64,000 nucleotides of DNA from Phycisphaerae bacterium (lineage in GTDB: Bacteria > Planctomycetota > Phycisphaerae > UBA1845 > Fen-1342): positions 217,951 to 281,950 of the forward strand of contig JANQFV010000015.1 in NCBI GenBank assembly GCA_028277645.1. Reading direction: 5' to 3'. The notes beneath the pieces were generated by a model, which searched no databases, had not been told where the DNA came from, and was given only the letters and a program-made list of their open reading frames with translations. Both the position numbers and the translations under genes were made by a program. This document shows, piece after piece, positions 27,504 through 36,456 of the stretch (its first letter is position 1; each line of letters begins with the position of its first letter).

Positions 27504-28014
27504 CGGATTCGTCGTTCTCCTGGTGATGATGTGTCTGGTGATGCTGTCGGTGTCGATGCTGCGCCGCTCGCAGCAGCGCCTAGCAACGCGGAAGGACCTC
27601 ACGCGCGAGTCGCTGGCCCGGCTGCGCGATACGAAGGACGTCCGCGTGTCCATGGACGATCTGCTGGTGCAGCTCGAAGAGCTCTCGCGGCGGATCAACG
27701 CGCAGGTCGACACGCGCTATGCCAAGCTGGAGACGGTCATACGTGACGCGGATGCGCGGATTCAGGAACTGACGCAGCTCGTGCAGGGTACGACGGGCGC
27801 ATCCCCGAAACTGGCCAACGGCAGCGACGACACAGCCTCCTATGCACCACAGCATTCCGATTCCACGTCGCCAGACTCAAACGACCGCGAGGCACGCTTC
27901 CAGCGGATCTACGAATTGGCCGACGCCGGCACACCTCAGATGACCATCGCCGACATGTTGGAGATCCCGGTCGGCGAGGTGGAGTTGATTCTTAGTTTGC
28001 GGAAGTATCGGTAG
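27496..28014 (+). CDS. SwrB/DUF6115-like small membrane protein with coiled coil and C-terminal HTH
   Basis: Start ATG 27496 overlaps the larC stop by 8 bases, the same overlap pattern seen twice elsewhere in the window. The 172-residue product has one N-terminal helix (FVVLLVMMCLVMLSVSML), a coiled-coil stretch (residues ~30-95), a polar Ser/Thr/Asp linker, and a C-terminal tri-helical segment RIYELADAGTPQMTIADML..GEVELILSL that looks like the resolvase-type HTH at the end of SwrB/YlxL proteins. In Bacillus SwrB acts in flagellar assembly; no flagellar gene is present here. Function unknown. Confidence 0.65.
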   Translation: MDNGFVVLLVMMCLVMLSVSMLRRSQQRLATRKDLTRESLARLRDTKDVRVSMDDLLVQLEELSRRINAQVDTRYAKLETVIRDADARIQELTQLVQGTTGASPKLANGSDDTASYAPQHSDSTSPDSNDREARFQRIYELADAGTPQMTIADMLEIPVGEVELILSLRKYR

Positions 28015-28034
28015 CGCGAGAACGGTCGGGCCGG

Positions 28035-28095
28035 GTGCCCCGAAGGGGCACGGGCGGTTGGCCACGGGTGGAGCGCCGCCGCCCTTTCAGGGCGG
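28035..28095. terminator. Two GC-rich hairpins between convergent genes
   Basis: GTGCCCC-GAA-GGGGCAC at 28035-28051 and CCGCCCT-TTC-AGGGCGG at 28079-28095, both perfect 7-bp stems with 3-base loops, lying between a plus-strand gene end (28014) and a minus-strand gene end (28115). No T run follows, so they may be repeat-family palindromes acting as terminators in both directions. Confidence 0.6.
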
Positions 28096-28114
28096 ATTCG
28101 ACGGACGCGCTGCG

Positions 28115-29293
28115 TCAGCTTTCAAGCGCTTCCAGGACCTCTGCCGGTAAGCGATCGCTTACTAGGTCCGGGATCGGCCTCAGGTCATCCAACCAGCGGG
28201 CATCGTTATTGCGCTCGAAGGCGAGCACCTCGCCGCGAACGGCCGCGTCGCGCGCCCGGTGGAAGCGGATGTAGATGCGATCGCCGAGCACGGCGAGAAC
28301 TTCCGCCTTGCCTAGCGCGTGGGACATAACGAAGCGCGCGCGACACGCCAAGCCGGAGCCCTTGCGCAACGCCTCGCGGAAAATCTCCCAGCCCTCCACG
28401 ATCGGCACCGAATACGTCTCGTTACCCGCCGTCGGCCGGCATTGGAAGACGTAGTACTGCGGGCAACCAATGAATGAGAGTTCGCGGAACATGGTCGCGA
28501 GTGCGTCCGGATCGTCGTTGATCCCGCGGATCAGCGGGCACTGATTGACGCACATCACGCCGTGGCGAATGCAAGCGTCGATGCCCGCGACGGCCTCCTC
28601 GGTCAGCTCGCGCGGATGATCGAAATGGGCCATCAGGTAGATGCGCGCCCGCGCGGTCGAAAACTCGCTCAGCGTCGCCAGCAGCTCGGGATCATCGAGG
28701 ATCCGGAACGGATCGAACGCCGGCATCTTGGAGCCGAGCCGGATGATCCGCACGTGCGGAATCTCGCGCAGGCGGCTGATGATGTCGCGAAGTCGCCGAG
28801 TGCTCATCAGCAGCGGGTCGCCGCCGGTGAGCAGGACATTGGTGACCTCGGGGTGCTGGGCGATGTAGTCGAGGCCCGGTCCGACGTCGATGCTCACTTC
28901 GTGGTTGTCGTCCATGAACAGCCGCTTGCGGAAACAGTAGCGGCAGTAGGCCCCGCAGACCTCGTTGCAGAGCAGCAGAACCGTGTGCGGGTACTTGTGC
29001 TGCACGCCCGGAGCGACCGTAACGCGTTCCTCGTTGCTCGGGTCGAGCTGGCCCCAATCGCTGAGCTCGTCCTCGGTCGGGATGATCAGGCGGCGGATGG
29101 GGTCAGCCGGGTCGTTCCAGTCGATCAAGTTCAGGTAGTAATCATTGGCACGAAGCACGAATTTTTCGGTTACCGGACGTAGACGTTCCCGCTCCGCGGC
29201 AGGGATCTGGGGAATTTCGTCGAGCGAACGGATGTACTTCGGTCGGCGCACTTTCCGCGGTGGGACGGCGCGGTTTCCACAGGTCGTATGCAT
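28115..29293 (-). CDS. KamA-family radical SAM protein (lysine 2,3-aminomutase-like, divergent)
   Basis: 392 residues. The start ATG is set by a strong AAGGAGGA (complement of 29298-29305). The radical SAM cluster motif is CGAYCRYC within LLCNEVCGAYCRYCFRKRLF, followed by LLTGGDPLLMS, IRLGSKMPAFDP and NQCPLIRGIND, all typical of the KamA/EpmB family. The C-terminal PLP-lysine motif of true lysine 2,3-aminomutase (PGGGGK) is not found; a lysine in HALGKAEV is the only nearby candidate. It is therefore likely a different aminomutase or a PLP-free relative. It stands alone with a ~170-base leader; no efp or beta-lysine acetyltransferase gene is adjacent. Confidence 0.8.
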   Translation of the reverse strand: MHTTCGNRAVPPRKVRRPKYIRSLDEIPQIPAAERERLRPVTEKFVLRANDYYLNLIDWNDPADPIRRLIIPTEDELSDWGQLDPSNEERVTVAPGVQHKYPHTVLLLCNEVCGAYCRYCFRKRLFMDDNHEVSIDVGPGLDYIAQHPEVTNVLLTGGDPLLMSTRRLRDIISRLREIPHVRIIRLGSKMPAFDPFRILDDPELLATLSEFSTARARIYLMAHFDHPRELTEEAVAGIDACIRHGVMCVNQCPLIRGINDDPDALATMFRELSFIGCPQYYVFQCRPTAGNETYSVPIVEGWEIFREALRKGSGLACRARFVMSHALGKAEVLAVLGDRIYIRFHRARDAAVRGEVLAFERNNDARWLDDLRPIPDLVSDRLPAEVLEALES

Positions 29294-29468
29294 AGCGTCC
29301 TCCTTCCCAGGATGCTGGGTTCGCGCGGGCCAAACTGGTCCATCGCGCTGGTGCCTGCGGCTGCGGCCGACACTACGAAGCGGCAGCAATCCCGGCGGGA
29401 TCGTTGATCGAACCGCGTGGCACCTTAGGGCGCCCTGCCCTGACTGAGAGAAGCTCTCTCTATGTTTA
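29294..29468 (-). promoter_or_regulatory. Untranslated leader of the KamA-like gene, possibly structured
   Basis: Between the candidate promoter and the ribosome-binding site there are about 170 bases without a gene. A CCCAG-CTGGG hairpin (29306-29319) abuts the ribosome-binding site and a GAGAG/CTCTC hairpin is near the 5' end (29446-29458). I compared it by eye with the lysine riboswitch and do not see its conserved parts. Confidence 0.3.
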
Positions 29469-29497
29469 AGTTTAGAAGAGCCCGGCGATCGCCGCAA
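29469..29497 (-). promoter_or_regulatory. Candidate promoter for the KamA-like gene
   Basis: On the minus strand TTGCGG (29497-29492) and TAAACT (29474-29469) with a 17-base spacer. Modest match to consensus. Confidence 0.35.
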
Positions 29498-29595
29498 CGT
29501 TCATCAATGTAACGTTGCCGATAATAAACGCCATTCAAGCCCAATGATGGCATTTACCAGTTACAAAACTCGCCGGGGATCCGCCCCACCCCCCT

Positions 29596-29922
29596 TTAAC
29601 CGCTGCGCCGGAACACCGCGACGATGTCCTCAACCGGCACGACGAACAACCTGTTATCCCCTTCGAAATCGACCGGAACGGCGTTCTTCGGGTTGAACAG
29701 CACCTTGTCGTACTGCGCGATGGGGTAATCCTCGTCGCGATCGACCTGGGCAGACACCGCAACAACGCGTCCGGTGATGGTGGGAATCTCAATATTCCCC
29801 GGCAGCTCGATGCCCCCTTTGGTGGTCTTTTTGTCTTCGTCCTTGCGGATCAGTACGCGCGTACCGATCGGCTCGACGGTCTCAAGTTGCTGCTTGCTGC
29901 CGCTGCTACGGGACTGGGCCAT
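29596..29922 (-). CDS. groES: GroES-type co-chaperonin (Cpn10)
   Basis: 108 residues with the Cpn10 pattern: VEPIGTRVLIRKDE at the front, the mobile-loop region KKTTKGGIELPGN, TGRVVAVSA in the middle and YDKVLFNPKNAVPVDFEG near the end. It caps the GroEL cavity during protein folding. No groEL lies on either side and there is no CIRCE-like operator upstream that I can see. The mobile-loop hydrophobic tripeptide (GIV/GIEL) is present, so GroEL binding should be retained. It diverges from larB with an 82-base shared promoter region containing TATAGT (29957-29962, plus strand). Confidence 0.88.
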   Translation of the reverse strand: MAQSRSSGSKQQLETVEPIGTRVLIRKDEDKKTTKGGIELPGNIEIPTITGRVVAVSAQVDRDEDYPIAQYDKVLFNPKNAVPVDFEGDNRLFVVPVEDIVAVFRRSG

Positions 29923-30004
29923 GGAGTACCTCTCGCGATGGTGCTGAATCGCGCGTTATAGTAACTCGCGCTCGTGCGAAACGCGAGCGATTGACGAGAA
30001 ACGC

Positions 30005-30829
30005 ATGACCCCGTGGTCCGGTGCGCGGCGGAGCAAATCATTGACAACACAAGCCTTGCAGGAACTACTGGAGCAAGTCGCGGGCGGCCGGCTGCCCGTG
30101 TCCGCCGCGATGGAGCGGCTGGCCAAGCTGCCCTTTGAGCAGCTCGACTTCGCGTGCATCGACCACCACCGCGCGCTGCGGTGCGGCCATCCGGAAGTCA
30201 TCTTCGGGCAGGGCAAGACGCCGGAGCAGGTCGAGCAGATCTTTGCCCGGCTGGCCGAATCCGGCGAGAACGTACTGGCGACCCGCGTGGCGCCAGAGGC
30301 GGCCGATCGCGTTTTGCGTCGGTTTCAGCGAGCCGAATACCACGCGCTGGCCCGGGTAGTGGCGTTGCGGCAACGCGAGACACCGCCGACGGCGGGCTTC
30401 GTCGCGATCGTCTGTGCCGGCAGCAGCGACCTGTCGGTAGCGGAGGAGGCCCGGATAACCGCCGAGGTGATGGGGCAGTCAACGCGCGCGCTGTACGACG
30501 TGGGCGTGGCCGGCCTACACCGCCTGCTGGCGCGCTCGGACGACCTGCGGCAGGCGAACGTGCTGGTCGTCGTCGCCGGAATGGAGGGTGCCCTGCCCAG
30601 CGTGGTGGGCGGATTGGTGAAGGCACCGGTGATCGCGGTGCCTACCAGCATCGGCTATGGCGCGAGCTATCATGGTCTGGCGGCCCTGCTGGCGATGCTG
30701 AACAGTTGTGCGTCGGGCGTGAGCGTGGTGAACATCGATAACGGGTTCGGGGCCGGGTACCAAGCAGCGTTGATCAACGCGCTCGCGGAACGCGAGCCAA
30801 CCGCGACCGGCCAGGGGGACACGCAATGA
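30005..30829 (+). CDS. larB: LarB, pyridinium-3,5-biscarboxylate mononucleotide synthase
   Basis: 274 residues. The C-terminal half has the AIR-carboxylase (PurE-like) fold seen in LarB: GFVAIVCAGSSDLSVAEEA, ALYDVGVAGLHRLL, VVVAGMEGALPSVVGGL, PVIAVPTSIGYGAS and NIDNGFGAGYQAA. The N-terminal ~100 residues contain LPFEQLDFACIDHHRALRCGHPEVIFGQGKT, a LarB-specific region, given here only in outline: the DHHR..R.G.PEV.FG.GK pattern. LarB carboxylates nicotinic acid adenine dinucleotide at the start of nickel-pincer cofactor synthesis. Its stop overlaps the nnrD start in ATGA. Confidence 0.9.
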   Translation: MTPWSGARRSKSLTTQALQELLEQVAGGRLPVSAAMERLAKLPFEQLDFACIDHHRALRCGHPEVIFGQGKTPEQVEQIFARLAESGENVLATRVAPEAADRVLRRFQRAEYHALARVVALRQRETPPTAGFVAIVCAGSSDLSVAEEARITAEVMGQSTRALYDVGVAGLHRLLARSDDLRQANVLVVVAGMEGALPSVVGGLVKAPVIAVPTSIGYGASYHGLAALLAMLNSCASGVSVVNIDNGFGAGYQAALINALAEREPTATGQGDTQ

Positions 30830-31788
30830 GCAGCGGCATCCCGACACCCACGTATGACGTGCCGTGTCTGCCTGAACGGGCTCCGACCACGCACAAGGGT
30901 CAGGCCGGACACGTGGCAATCGTCGCCGGCAGCCGCGGCATGACCGGTGCGGCGGTGCTGAGCGGGCTGGGTGCCCTCCGCGGCGGCGCCGGGCTCGTGC
31001 GGATCTACTGCCCGGAGTCGGTGCAGCCAATCATCGCGGCCGCGGAGCCGTGTCTGATGACGGTGCCGCTGCGGGATCGCGGGAGTGGTCACCTGAACGT
31101 AAAACCTTTGGCAAGCGAGATCGACGCAGAATGGGCGAACGTCTGCGCGATCGGCCCCGGACTGGGCGTCGCACCTAGCACGGCGGTTGCCGCGTGCGTT
31201 GCGGCAGCAATCTGCTTCAAGGCACCACTCGTGCTGGACGCTGACATGCTGAACATGCTCGCGGGCGAGGGAGAAGACGGCAAGAAATGCGACGCATTCC
31301 TGAACATGGAAGTCCTGCGCCAAAACGTGAACCAGAACAGTGGCCATTATCCAATCGTCCTGACGCCCCACCCCGGCGAGATGGCTCGGCTGCGGAGGGC
31401 GTCCGGCCTGGACGATCTCGGCGGCGACGACGACGAGACGCGATTGCGCTGCGCCCATGAGTTCGCCGTCAAGACCGACACGATCGTGGTGCTGAAAGGG
31501 CACCGCACCGTTGTCTGCACGACTGACCGGGCGTTCATCAACACGACCGGCAACCCTGGCATGGCCACCGGCGGAATGGGAGATGTGCTGACCGGATTGT
31601 TGGCGGCGCTGATCGCGCAGGGTATGGAAGCGTTCGACGCGGCGTGTCTGGCTGTTCACGTCCATGGTTTGGCAGCGGATTATTGTACCGAGCACATCGG
31701 ACCGATTGGGTACCTCGCGCGTGACGTCGCAGACGCGCTGCCCAGCGCTTTGCGCGACGCGGGCCGTGGGCGGATAGGGTATCGATAG
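30826..31788 (+). CDS. nnrD: ADP/ATP-dependent NAD(P)H-hydrate dehydratase
   Basis: 320 residues of the YjeF C-terminal/ribokinase fold. Repairs hydrated NAD(P)H. Seen: KGQAGHVAIVAGSRGMTGAAVL at the front in outline (KG..G...I.GGS....GA), GPGLG, LDADMLNML, LTPHPGEMARL, VVLKGHRTVV and the active-site NPGMATGGMGDVLTG. A ~30-residue insertion (about 143-175) separates the LDAD strand from the LTPHPGE motif. The N-terminal epimerase domain found fused in E. coli NnrD-NnrE is absent. Coupled to larB by ATGA overlap; both act around NAD-type nucleotides. Confidence 0.92.
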   Translation: MSSGIPTPTYDVPCLPERAPTTHKGQAGHVAIVAGSRGMTGAAVLSGLGALRGGAGLVRIYCPESVQPIIAAAEPCLMTVPLRDRGSGHLNVKPLASEIDAEWANVCAIGPGLGVAPSTAVAACVAAAICFKAPLVLDADMLNMLAGEGEDGKKCDAFLNMEVLRQNVNQNSGHYPIVLTPHPGEMARLRRASGLDDLGGDDDETRLRCAHEFAVKTDTIVVLKGHRTVVCTTDRAFINTTGNPGMATGGMGDVLTGLLAALIAQGMEAFDAACLAVHVHGLAADYCTEHIGPIGYLARDVADALPSALRDAGRGRIGYR

Positions 31789-31797
31789 CATCCAGGA

Positions 31798-31832
31798 AAG
31801 ACGTCGTCCGCCGAGGGCCGACGCTTCGCGCG
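31798..31832 (+). repeat. Dispersed repeat, GACGTCGYCCGC..GAGGG type, copy 1
   Basis: The stretch shares AAGACGTCG, CCGC, GAGGG, CGACGCT and CGCGC in the same order with 58078-58112. It lies between the 3' ends of nnrD and the minus-strand kinase gene. Confidence 0.6.
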
Positions 31833-31845
31833 GGCTTGCGAGTGG

Positions 31846-34245
31846 TCACGAGTCCAGAATGGACCGGATTCGCTGAAGTAGCGTGGTTGGGCTGTAGGGC
31901 TTCTGCAGGAAATTGACCCCGTCCTCCAACAACCCACGGGCACCCATTGCGTCCGCCGTGTATCCGGAGACGTAAAGCACCTTCAAACTCGGGTCCTGAC
32001 CGCAGAGTCGTTCGGCCAGCTCGCGGCCATCCATGTCCGGCATGACGACGTCGGTCACCAGCAGCTCAATGGTTCCGACCTGCGTCTTCGAAATCTCAAT
32101 TGCGTGTCGCGCATCGACCGCTTCGAGCACGTGGTAGCCGTGCTCATCGAGTGCCCGCACGATGAGATCGCGAACAGCCTGATCGTCCTCGCAGATGAGC
32201 ACCGCCTCGGTTCCGTGCAGCGTGAGCTGTTCGATGTCGCTCGTCAAATACGCCGCTACGTCGCGGTCAACCGTAGGCCAATAGACGCGAAACGTCGAGC
32301 CGCGCCCGGGCTCGCTGCCCACAACGATGTGGCCGCCGGACTGCCGCACGATTCCGTGTACGGTAGCGAGCCCCAATCCGGTACCCTGTCCCGCGGTCTT
32401 GGTAGTGAAGAACGGCTCGAAGATCCGTTCGAGGATATCGGCCGGGATACCAACGCCCGTGTCACTGACGGTCAGTAGCAAGTGCGGGCCGCCGGCCGTA
32501 TCTGTTTCACGCGCGGCGAATTTGCGATCGAGCTCGGCAGCGGCCACTTCGATGAGCAGCCGGCCACCGGCCGTCATGGCATCACGTGCGTTGAGCGCAA
32601 GATTGAGCACCACCTGCTCGATCTGCCCGTGGTCAGCACGTATGCAGCCGGCCTCCGCCGCACACCTGATGTCGAGTTCGATGTCTTCCTGAATCAAGCG
32701 GCGCAACATCTTCTCCATGCCCATGACCAGTGCGGACAGATCGAGCACTTCCGGCTGAAGCAGTTGCTTGCGACTGAACGCGAGCAATTGTCGCGTGAGG
32801 TCAGCCGCGCGCAGCCCGGCATCCTCGATTTGCTGCAATCCGTCCTGGAACAGCGCGCGGTCAGCTTCCAGGGGTGTCACAGTGGTTCGCAGCAGCTCGA
32901 CGTTGCCGAGCACGGCGGTGAGCATGTTGTTGAAGTCATGGGCGACACCGCCGGCTAGCTGGCCGACGGCTTCCATCTTCTGCACCTGGCGAAGCTGGTC
33001 CTCGAGTTTGTGCTGCTCTTCTTGCGCCGCTTTGCGCTGGGTGATATCAACGACAATGCCAAGGCCATACAGCAGTTCACCTGCATCATCGTGGACCAGC
33101 GTCGTAACGAGATTACCCCATACGACGGTACCGTCCTTCCGCAGATAGCGCTCCTCCAGTTGGTATGAGCGGATTTCTCCGGCAAACAGGCGCCGTGTCA
33201 GCTCCAGATCGCCGCCGCGATCCTCGGGATGCGTAAACTCCTTGAACGCCATTCCCAAGAGCTCTTCGTCGGTGTACCCGAGAAAGCTACAAAACGCCGC
33301 GTTCGCGGACAGGACTCTCCCGGATGGGTCAATCAGCGCGATGCCCGCTGGCCCGTCCTCGAAGACGCGACGGAACCGCTCCTCGCTCTCGCGCAGGGCG
33401 TCGGTCGCCAGTTGGCGTTCCGTGATGTCGGTCAGCGCTCCAACGATCGCGACGGTCCGGCCGTCGACAACGACCGGGGCCTCGTGCACCTCCACCCAGA
33501 CACTCCGGCCCGACTTGTGCCGCAGTTGCAGGATATACGGTGGCTGCGTATCGCTGGTGTCGATAGCGCGCTGCGTGGCGGCGTACCCGGCCTCGTTGAT
33601 CGGGTGGTCGGTCGTCAGCCCAGTCCAGCGGACCTTGGCTTCTTCGGGCGTGTAGCCAAGTACATCCTGCATCTGTGGGCTCAGATACGTCAGGACGTGA
33701 TCCGTATCGTGCGTGTAGAAGACGTTCGTGCTGTGCTCAATGATGTTGCGAAGCTGATCGGCGTGCTCGCGGAGCGCGCGTTCCGTCTGTTTCTCTTCGG
33801 TGACATCACGTACCGATCCAGCCATACGAAACGCGCGGCCCCGTTCTTTCTGAAACACGCGTGCTCGGGAACGAAACCAGCGGTACTCGCCGTCGCGCGT
33901 GCGCAACCGATACTCGGATTCGAGGAGCCCCCTGATCTTCAGCATGTGATCGGCACGGTTGATGTGTTCGACGCGATCATCGGGGTGCATCAGTTCGAAG
34001 AACTGCGGACGTGTACACTCCATCTCACCGTGTTGGTAACCCAGCAACTCGAAGAATCGAGGCGACCACCATTGGCGTTCAGACGTTGTATCCGGCCAGT
34101 CCCACAAGCCGTCGTCAATCCCGAGCACGATGTGATGCAGACGTTCGTTCTGCGCGTGCAACTGCGCGAGTTCCTGTTCAACTTCCGCCAGCCGCGCACG
34201 CAACGCGCCAACCGTGGCATTGGCATTACTCGATGACCCGGACAT
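31846..34245 (-). CDS. PAS-domain hybrid sensor histidine kinase with C-terminal receiver
   Basis: 799 residues from the ATG preceded by GAGGGT; the longer frame upstream lacks conserved sequence. No membrane helix is visible, so it is probably cytosolic. After an N-terminal coiled coil (residues ~10-40) come three PAS domains, each with PAC-type ends (for example RTRDGEYRWFRSRARV and LRHKSGRSVWVEVHE). The dimerisation/phosphoacceptor box is AHDFNNMLTAVLGN with His436; the ATP-binding domain has DTGVGIPADILERIFEPFFTTK and GTGLGLATVHG. A receiver at the C-terminus has Asp732 in TDVVMPDMDG. No response regulator gene is adjacent, so the output partner is unknown. Confidence 0.92.
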   Translation of the reverse strand: MSGSSSNANATVGALRARLAEVEQELAQLHAQNERLHHIVLGIDDGLWDWPDTTSERQWWSPRFFELLGYQHGEMECTRPQFFELMHPDDRVEHINRADHMLKIRGLLESEYRLRTRDGEYRWFRSRARVFQKERGRAFRMAGSVRDVTEEKQTERALREHADQLRNIIEHSTNVFYTHDTDHVLTYLSPQMQDVLGYTPEEAKVRWTGLTTDHPINEAGYAATQRAIDTSDTQPPYILQLRHKSGRSVWVEVHEAPVVVDGRTVAIVGALTDITERQLATDALRESEERFRRVFEDGPAGIALIDPSGRVLSANAAFCSFLGYTDEELLGMAFKEFTHPEDRGGDLELTRRLFAGEIRSYQLEERYLRKDGTVVWGNLVTTLVHDDAGELLYGLGIVVDITQRKAAQEEQHKLEDQLRQVQKMEAVGQLAGGVAHDFNNMLTAVLGNVELLRTTVTPLEADRALFQDGLQQIEDAGLRAADLTRQLLAFSRKQLLQPEVLDLSALVMGMEKMLRRLIQEDIELDIRCAAEAGCIRADHGQIEQVVLNLALNARDAMTAGGRLLIEVAAAELDRKFAARETDTAGGPHLLLTVSDTGVGIPADILERIFEPFFTTKTAGQGTGLGLATVHGIVRQSGGHIVVGSEPGRGSTFRVYWPTVDRDVAAYLTSDIEQLTLHGTEAVLICEDDQAVRDLIVRALDEHGYHVLEAVDARHAIEISKTQVGTIELLVTDVVMPDMDGRELAERLCGQDPSLKVLYVSGYTADAMGARGLLEDGVNFLQKPYSPTTLLQRIRSILDS

Positions 34246-34415
34246 AGCGCTACCCTCGGTCAGATAACCGCATTCTGGCGACCGGCGTAGCGTATGTCGA
34301 GAGAGGGTCTGCAACCCGACCAGGACGGGGCGTGATCTCCGGTGGTGCAGGAACGCATCAATGTCCCGTTTCGCGGCGCGGCTAATCAACGATTGGTTCG
34401 TGTCTGCGGGAGCGA

Positions 34416-36029
34416 CTACCGGACATCGTCGGAATTCGATGCACGTGGTCGCAGCGTGCGGTCGCGCAGCGCCGGATGATCAGAGCTGATCCGTGTGGCG
34501 CGGAACATTGCGCGCGCTTCGTCGCGATCCGGCCCGTGTCCCGATGTTCCGCTACGAGGCGGTCCCCGTCGTCCGGGCAGCGGAGGTCGGTTGCCGCGAT
34601 CGACCGCGCCATCGTCACCGCCACGTCGCTTGTCGAATCCGAAACCGAACAAGCCGCGCAGTGGACCGCCGCGCGGGTCCAGGTCGCCGCCAAACGAGCT
34701 GGCATAATCCCAGACGATTTTCTTGTGTTGCGTGACCTCAAACACGCGACCTTGTTCGCCGGCGCAGATCAATGTGTTGCCGTTGGGTAGCCGCTCGGCA
34801 CCGGATATGTGTCCGGAGAAGAACTCATCCGGCTTGGCGCTGCGGTAGGACCAAGTCGCAGCTTTGGGGCCGTAGGCCTCGGCGCTGCGTTTGTAACGAC
34901 CGTCTTTCGTCAACGGCAGGACAAGCTCGTCCACTGATGAGTATGCCCCGTGCGGGCGACCGCGGCCATTGTTGAACACCAGCATGTGGCCGGCGCCCTT
35001 GCGACCCTTCGGGATCCAACGCGCGTCATGTTGGGCAAAGAGACGTTGATCGTCCGGCGTACCCGCGCGATATGCGTGCGGATTTCCCCAACGATAGAGC
35101 AGGTCACCGCCGCGGCCGCAGCGACCGCCGGAGTGCCCCGCCGCCTGCTCGGTGGTCGTGCTGTGATCGATAATCCAGATCTCATTGAAGTTGAGCACAC
35201 TGAGCACGATCTGGTCGAGGTCCGGGTTGTAGTCGACCGAATTCGTGTGATTCCAGTCGGCGCTGGAGCCCGGAGGACCTTGCGCGCCGCGCGGCGGAGC
35301 GCCGCCGACGTAGCCCAAAGAGCGCAGGCGCTCAATCTCTTTCGGTCCGGGGCGGGTGGTACGATTTACATAGTTGAGGTCGATCAGTTCCAGATGCTCA
35401 TCTACGTAACCGAAGTTCTCGGCATCGGGATCAGCGTCCTGAATCAGGTGGTCCCAGATGTGCCATTCCCAGACCACTCGGCCGCCGCGCTCCCCCTCCG
35501 GTTTGACCTCGATCAGGTGGTCGACCCACAGCTCGCCGCTTTCGAGCGTCGCCGGATCACGCCCGGCGGCGAGCGCTTCTGCCTTCGATTTCCGCTCCCA
35601 TGCAAGAATGAGTACGTTGCCGTTGGGCATGGGCTCGACGTCGTGATGCTGGCAGTGTTGATCGTTTGCGTAGCGAAACTGCCAGACCAGATTGCCGTCC
35701 CAATCGAACTCCTCGATTAGCCCGCCGATACCACCGCCGTGAAAGGGCGCCGTGTTCGGCGGGTGCGCTGTGCGCAGGAGATGACCGTTGTCGAGCAGGT
35801 AAACTGCGTTGCCCGGCGGGTGAGCGCTCTTCCAGGTGTGTACGACGCTACCCTGCATGTCGATCAGGTATGTCGTCGTCGAGCGCAGCGGTGCGAAGAG
35901 TGTGTAACCTTCAAACGCCCCGGGTTCGTGGCGTACCACGCCTTCAGCGGCGACAGATTCATTTGCTGCAACGAGGACACACGACAGCAGCGTGATCGCC
36001 GTGACGTACAAGCGTGATGCAGGAGCCAT
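34416..36029 (-). CDS. Secreted arylsulfotransferase-like beta-propeller protein
   Basis: 537 residues, start set by GGAAAGGA upstream of the ATG. A signal peptide (core ~8-25, ending near VAAEG) precedes a propeller with arylsulfotransferase (ASST) family hallmarks: VVHTWKSAHPPGNAVYLLDNG in outline, a HHDVEPMPNGNVLILAWE segment, and QHDARWIPKGRKGAGHMLVFNNG, where paired His residues correspond to ASST active-site histidines. Family members move sulfate between phenols in the periplasm, but many planctomycete relatives are untested. The last ~80 residues are Arg/Asp/Gly-rich low-complexity tail. Confidence 0.75.
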   Translation of the reverse strand: MAPASRLYVTAITLLSCVLVAANESVAAEGVVRHEPGAFEGYTLFAPLRSTTTYLIDMQGSVVHTWKSAHPPGNAVYLLDNGHLLRTAHPPNTAPFHGGGIGGLIEEFDWDGNLVWQFRYANDQHCQHHDVEPMPNGNVLILAWERKSKAEALAAGRDPATLESGELWVDHLIEVKPEGERGGRVVWEWHIWDHLIQDADPDAENFGYVDEHLELIDLNYVNRTTRPGPKEIERLRSLGYVGGAPPRGAQGPPGSSADWNHTNSVDYNPDLDQIVLSVLNFNEIWIIDHSTTTEQAAGHSGGRCGRGGDLLYRWGNPHAYRAGTPDDQRLFAQHDARWIPKGRKGAGHMLVFNNGRGRPHGAYSSVDELVLPLTKDGRYKRSAEAYGPKAATWSYRSAKPDEFFSGHISGAERLPNGNTLICAGEQGRVFEVTQHKKIVWDYASSFGGDLDPRGGPLRGLFGFGFDKRRGGDDGAVDRGNRPPLPGRRGPPRSGTSGHGPDRDEARAMFRATRISSDHPALRDRTLRPRASNSDDVR

Positions 36030-36456
36030 AGGCTGAGTTCCTTTCCATCGGACGTTCGAGGAGAAATGCCGAATGCGGATCGCTATCAGGAAGGACGCCA
36101 TCCCACGTCTTTTATTCCCGTCGCTGCTCCATGTTCTGGCCAAGCGACGCACGACGCAACCGCGGCCTTGCGTAAGACCATGCCGGTACAGCAGTTACGA
36201 ATACATGCCATGTCACTGCGCGTAGCCCTCGCGCCGTTGACAACTCGCGCCACGACGCGATATAGTGTTTGGTCCCCGGCGTCGTTGCGGCCGGGATGCA
36301 CTTACCTGTTCGCAAGGGGCGCGCGGCGAACGCTGCAATGGGCCGACTGACACACGGCAGTCGGTACAGGCCTCCGGACGGGCCCACGACCGTGCCTGCT
36401 TTATGAAACGCGACGAACCGGACGAAGGGCAAGACCGGAACTTCGAGCGGCCCTGT
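36030..36456. other. Intergenic region before tRNA-Gln
   Basis: No supported gene in 427 bases. It holds the strong plus-strand promoter at 36237-36266. Between it and the tRNA there is a CCGACTG/CAGTCGG hairpin (36343-36364, 8-base loop). The minus-strand promoter of the arylsulfotransferase-like gene should also be here but I cannot place it. Confidence 0.4.
36237..36266 (+). promoter_or_regulatory. Strong promoter for the tRNA-Gln / glmU / prs operon
   Basis: Perfect TTGACA (36237-36242) and TATAGT (36261-36266) with an 18-base spacer. Predicted transcript start ~36273, about 185 bases upstream of the tRNA. Confidence 0.65.

Noticed and set aside
29294..29468. Lysine riboswitch before the KamA-like gene
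   Set aside because: The conserved core sequences of that riboswitch are not present.
29923..30004. CIRCE operator for groES
   Set aside because: No TTAGCACTC/GAGTGCTAA inverted repeat is present.
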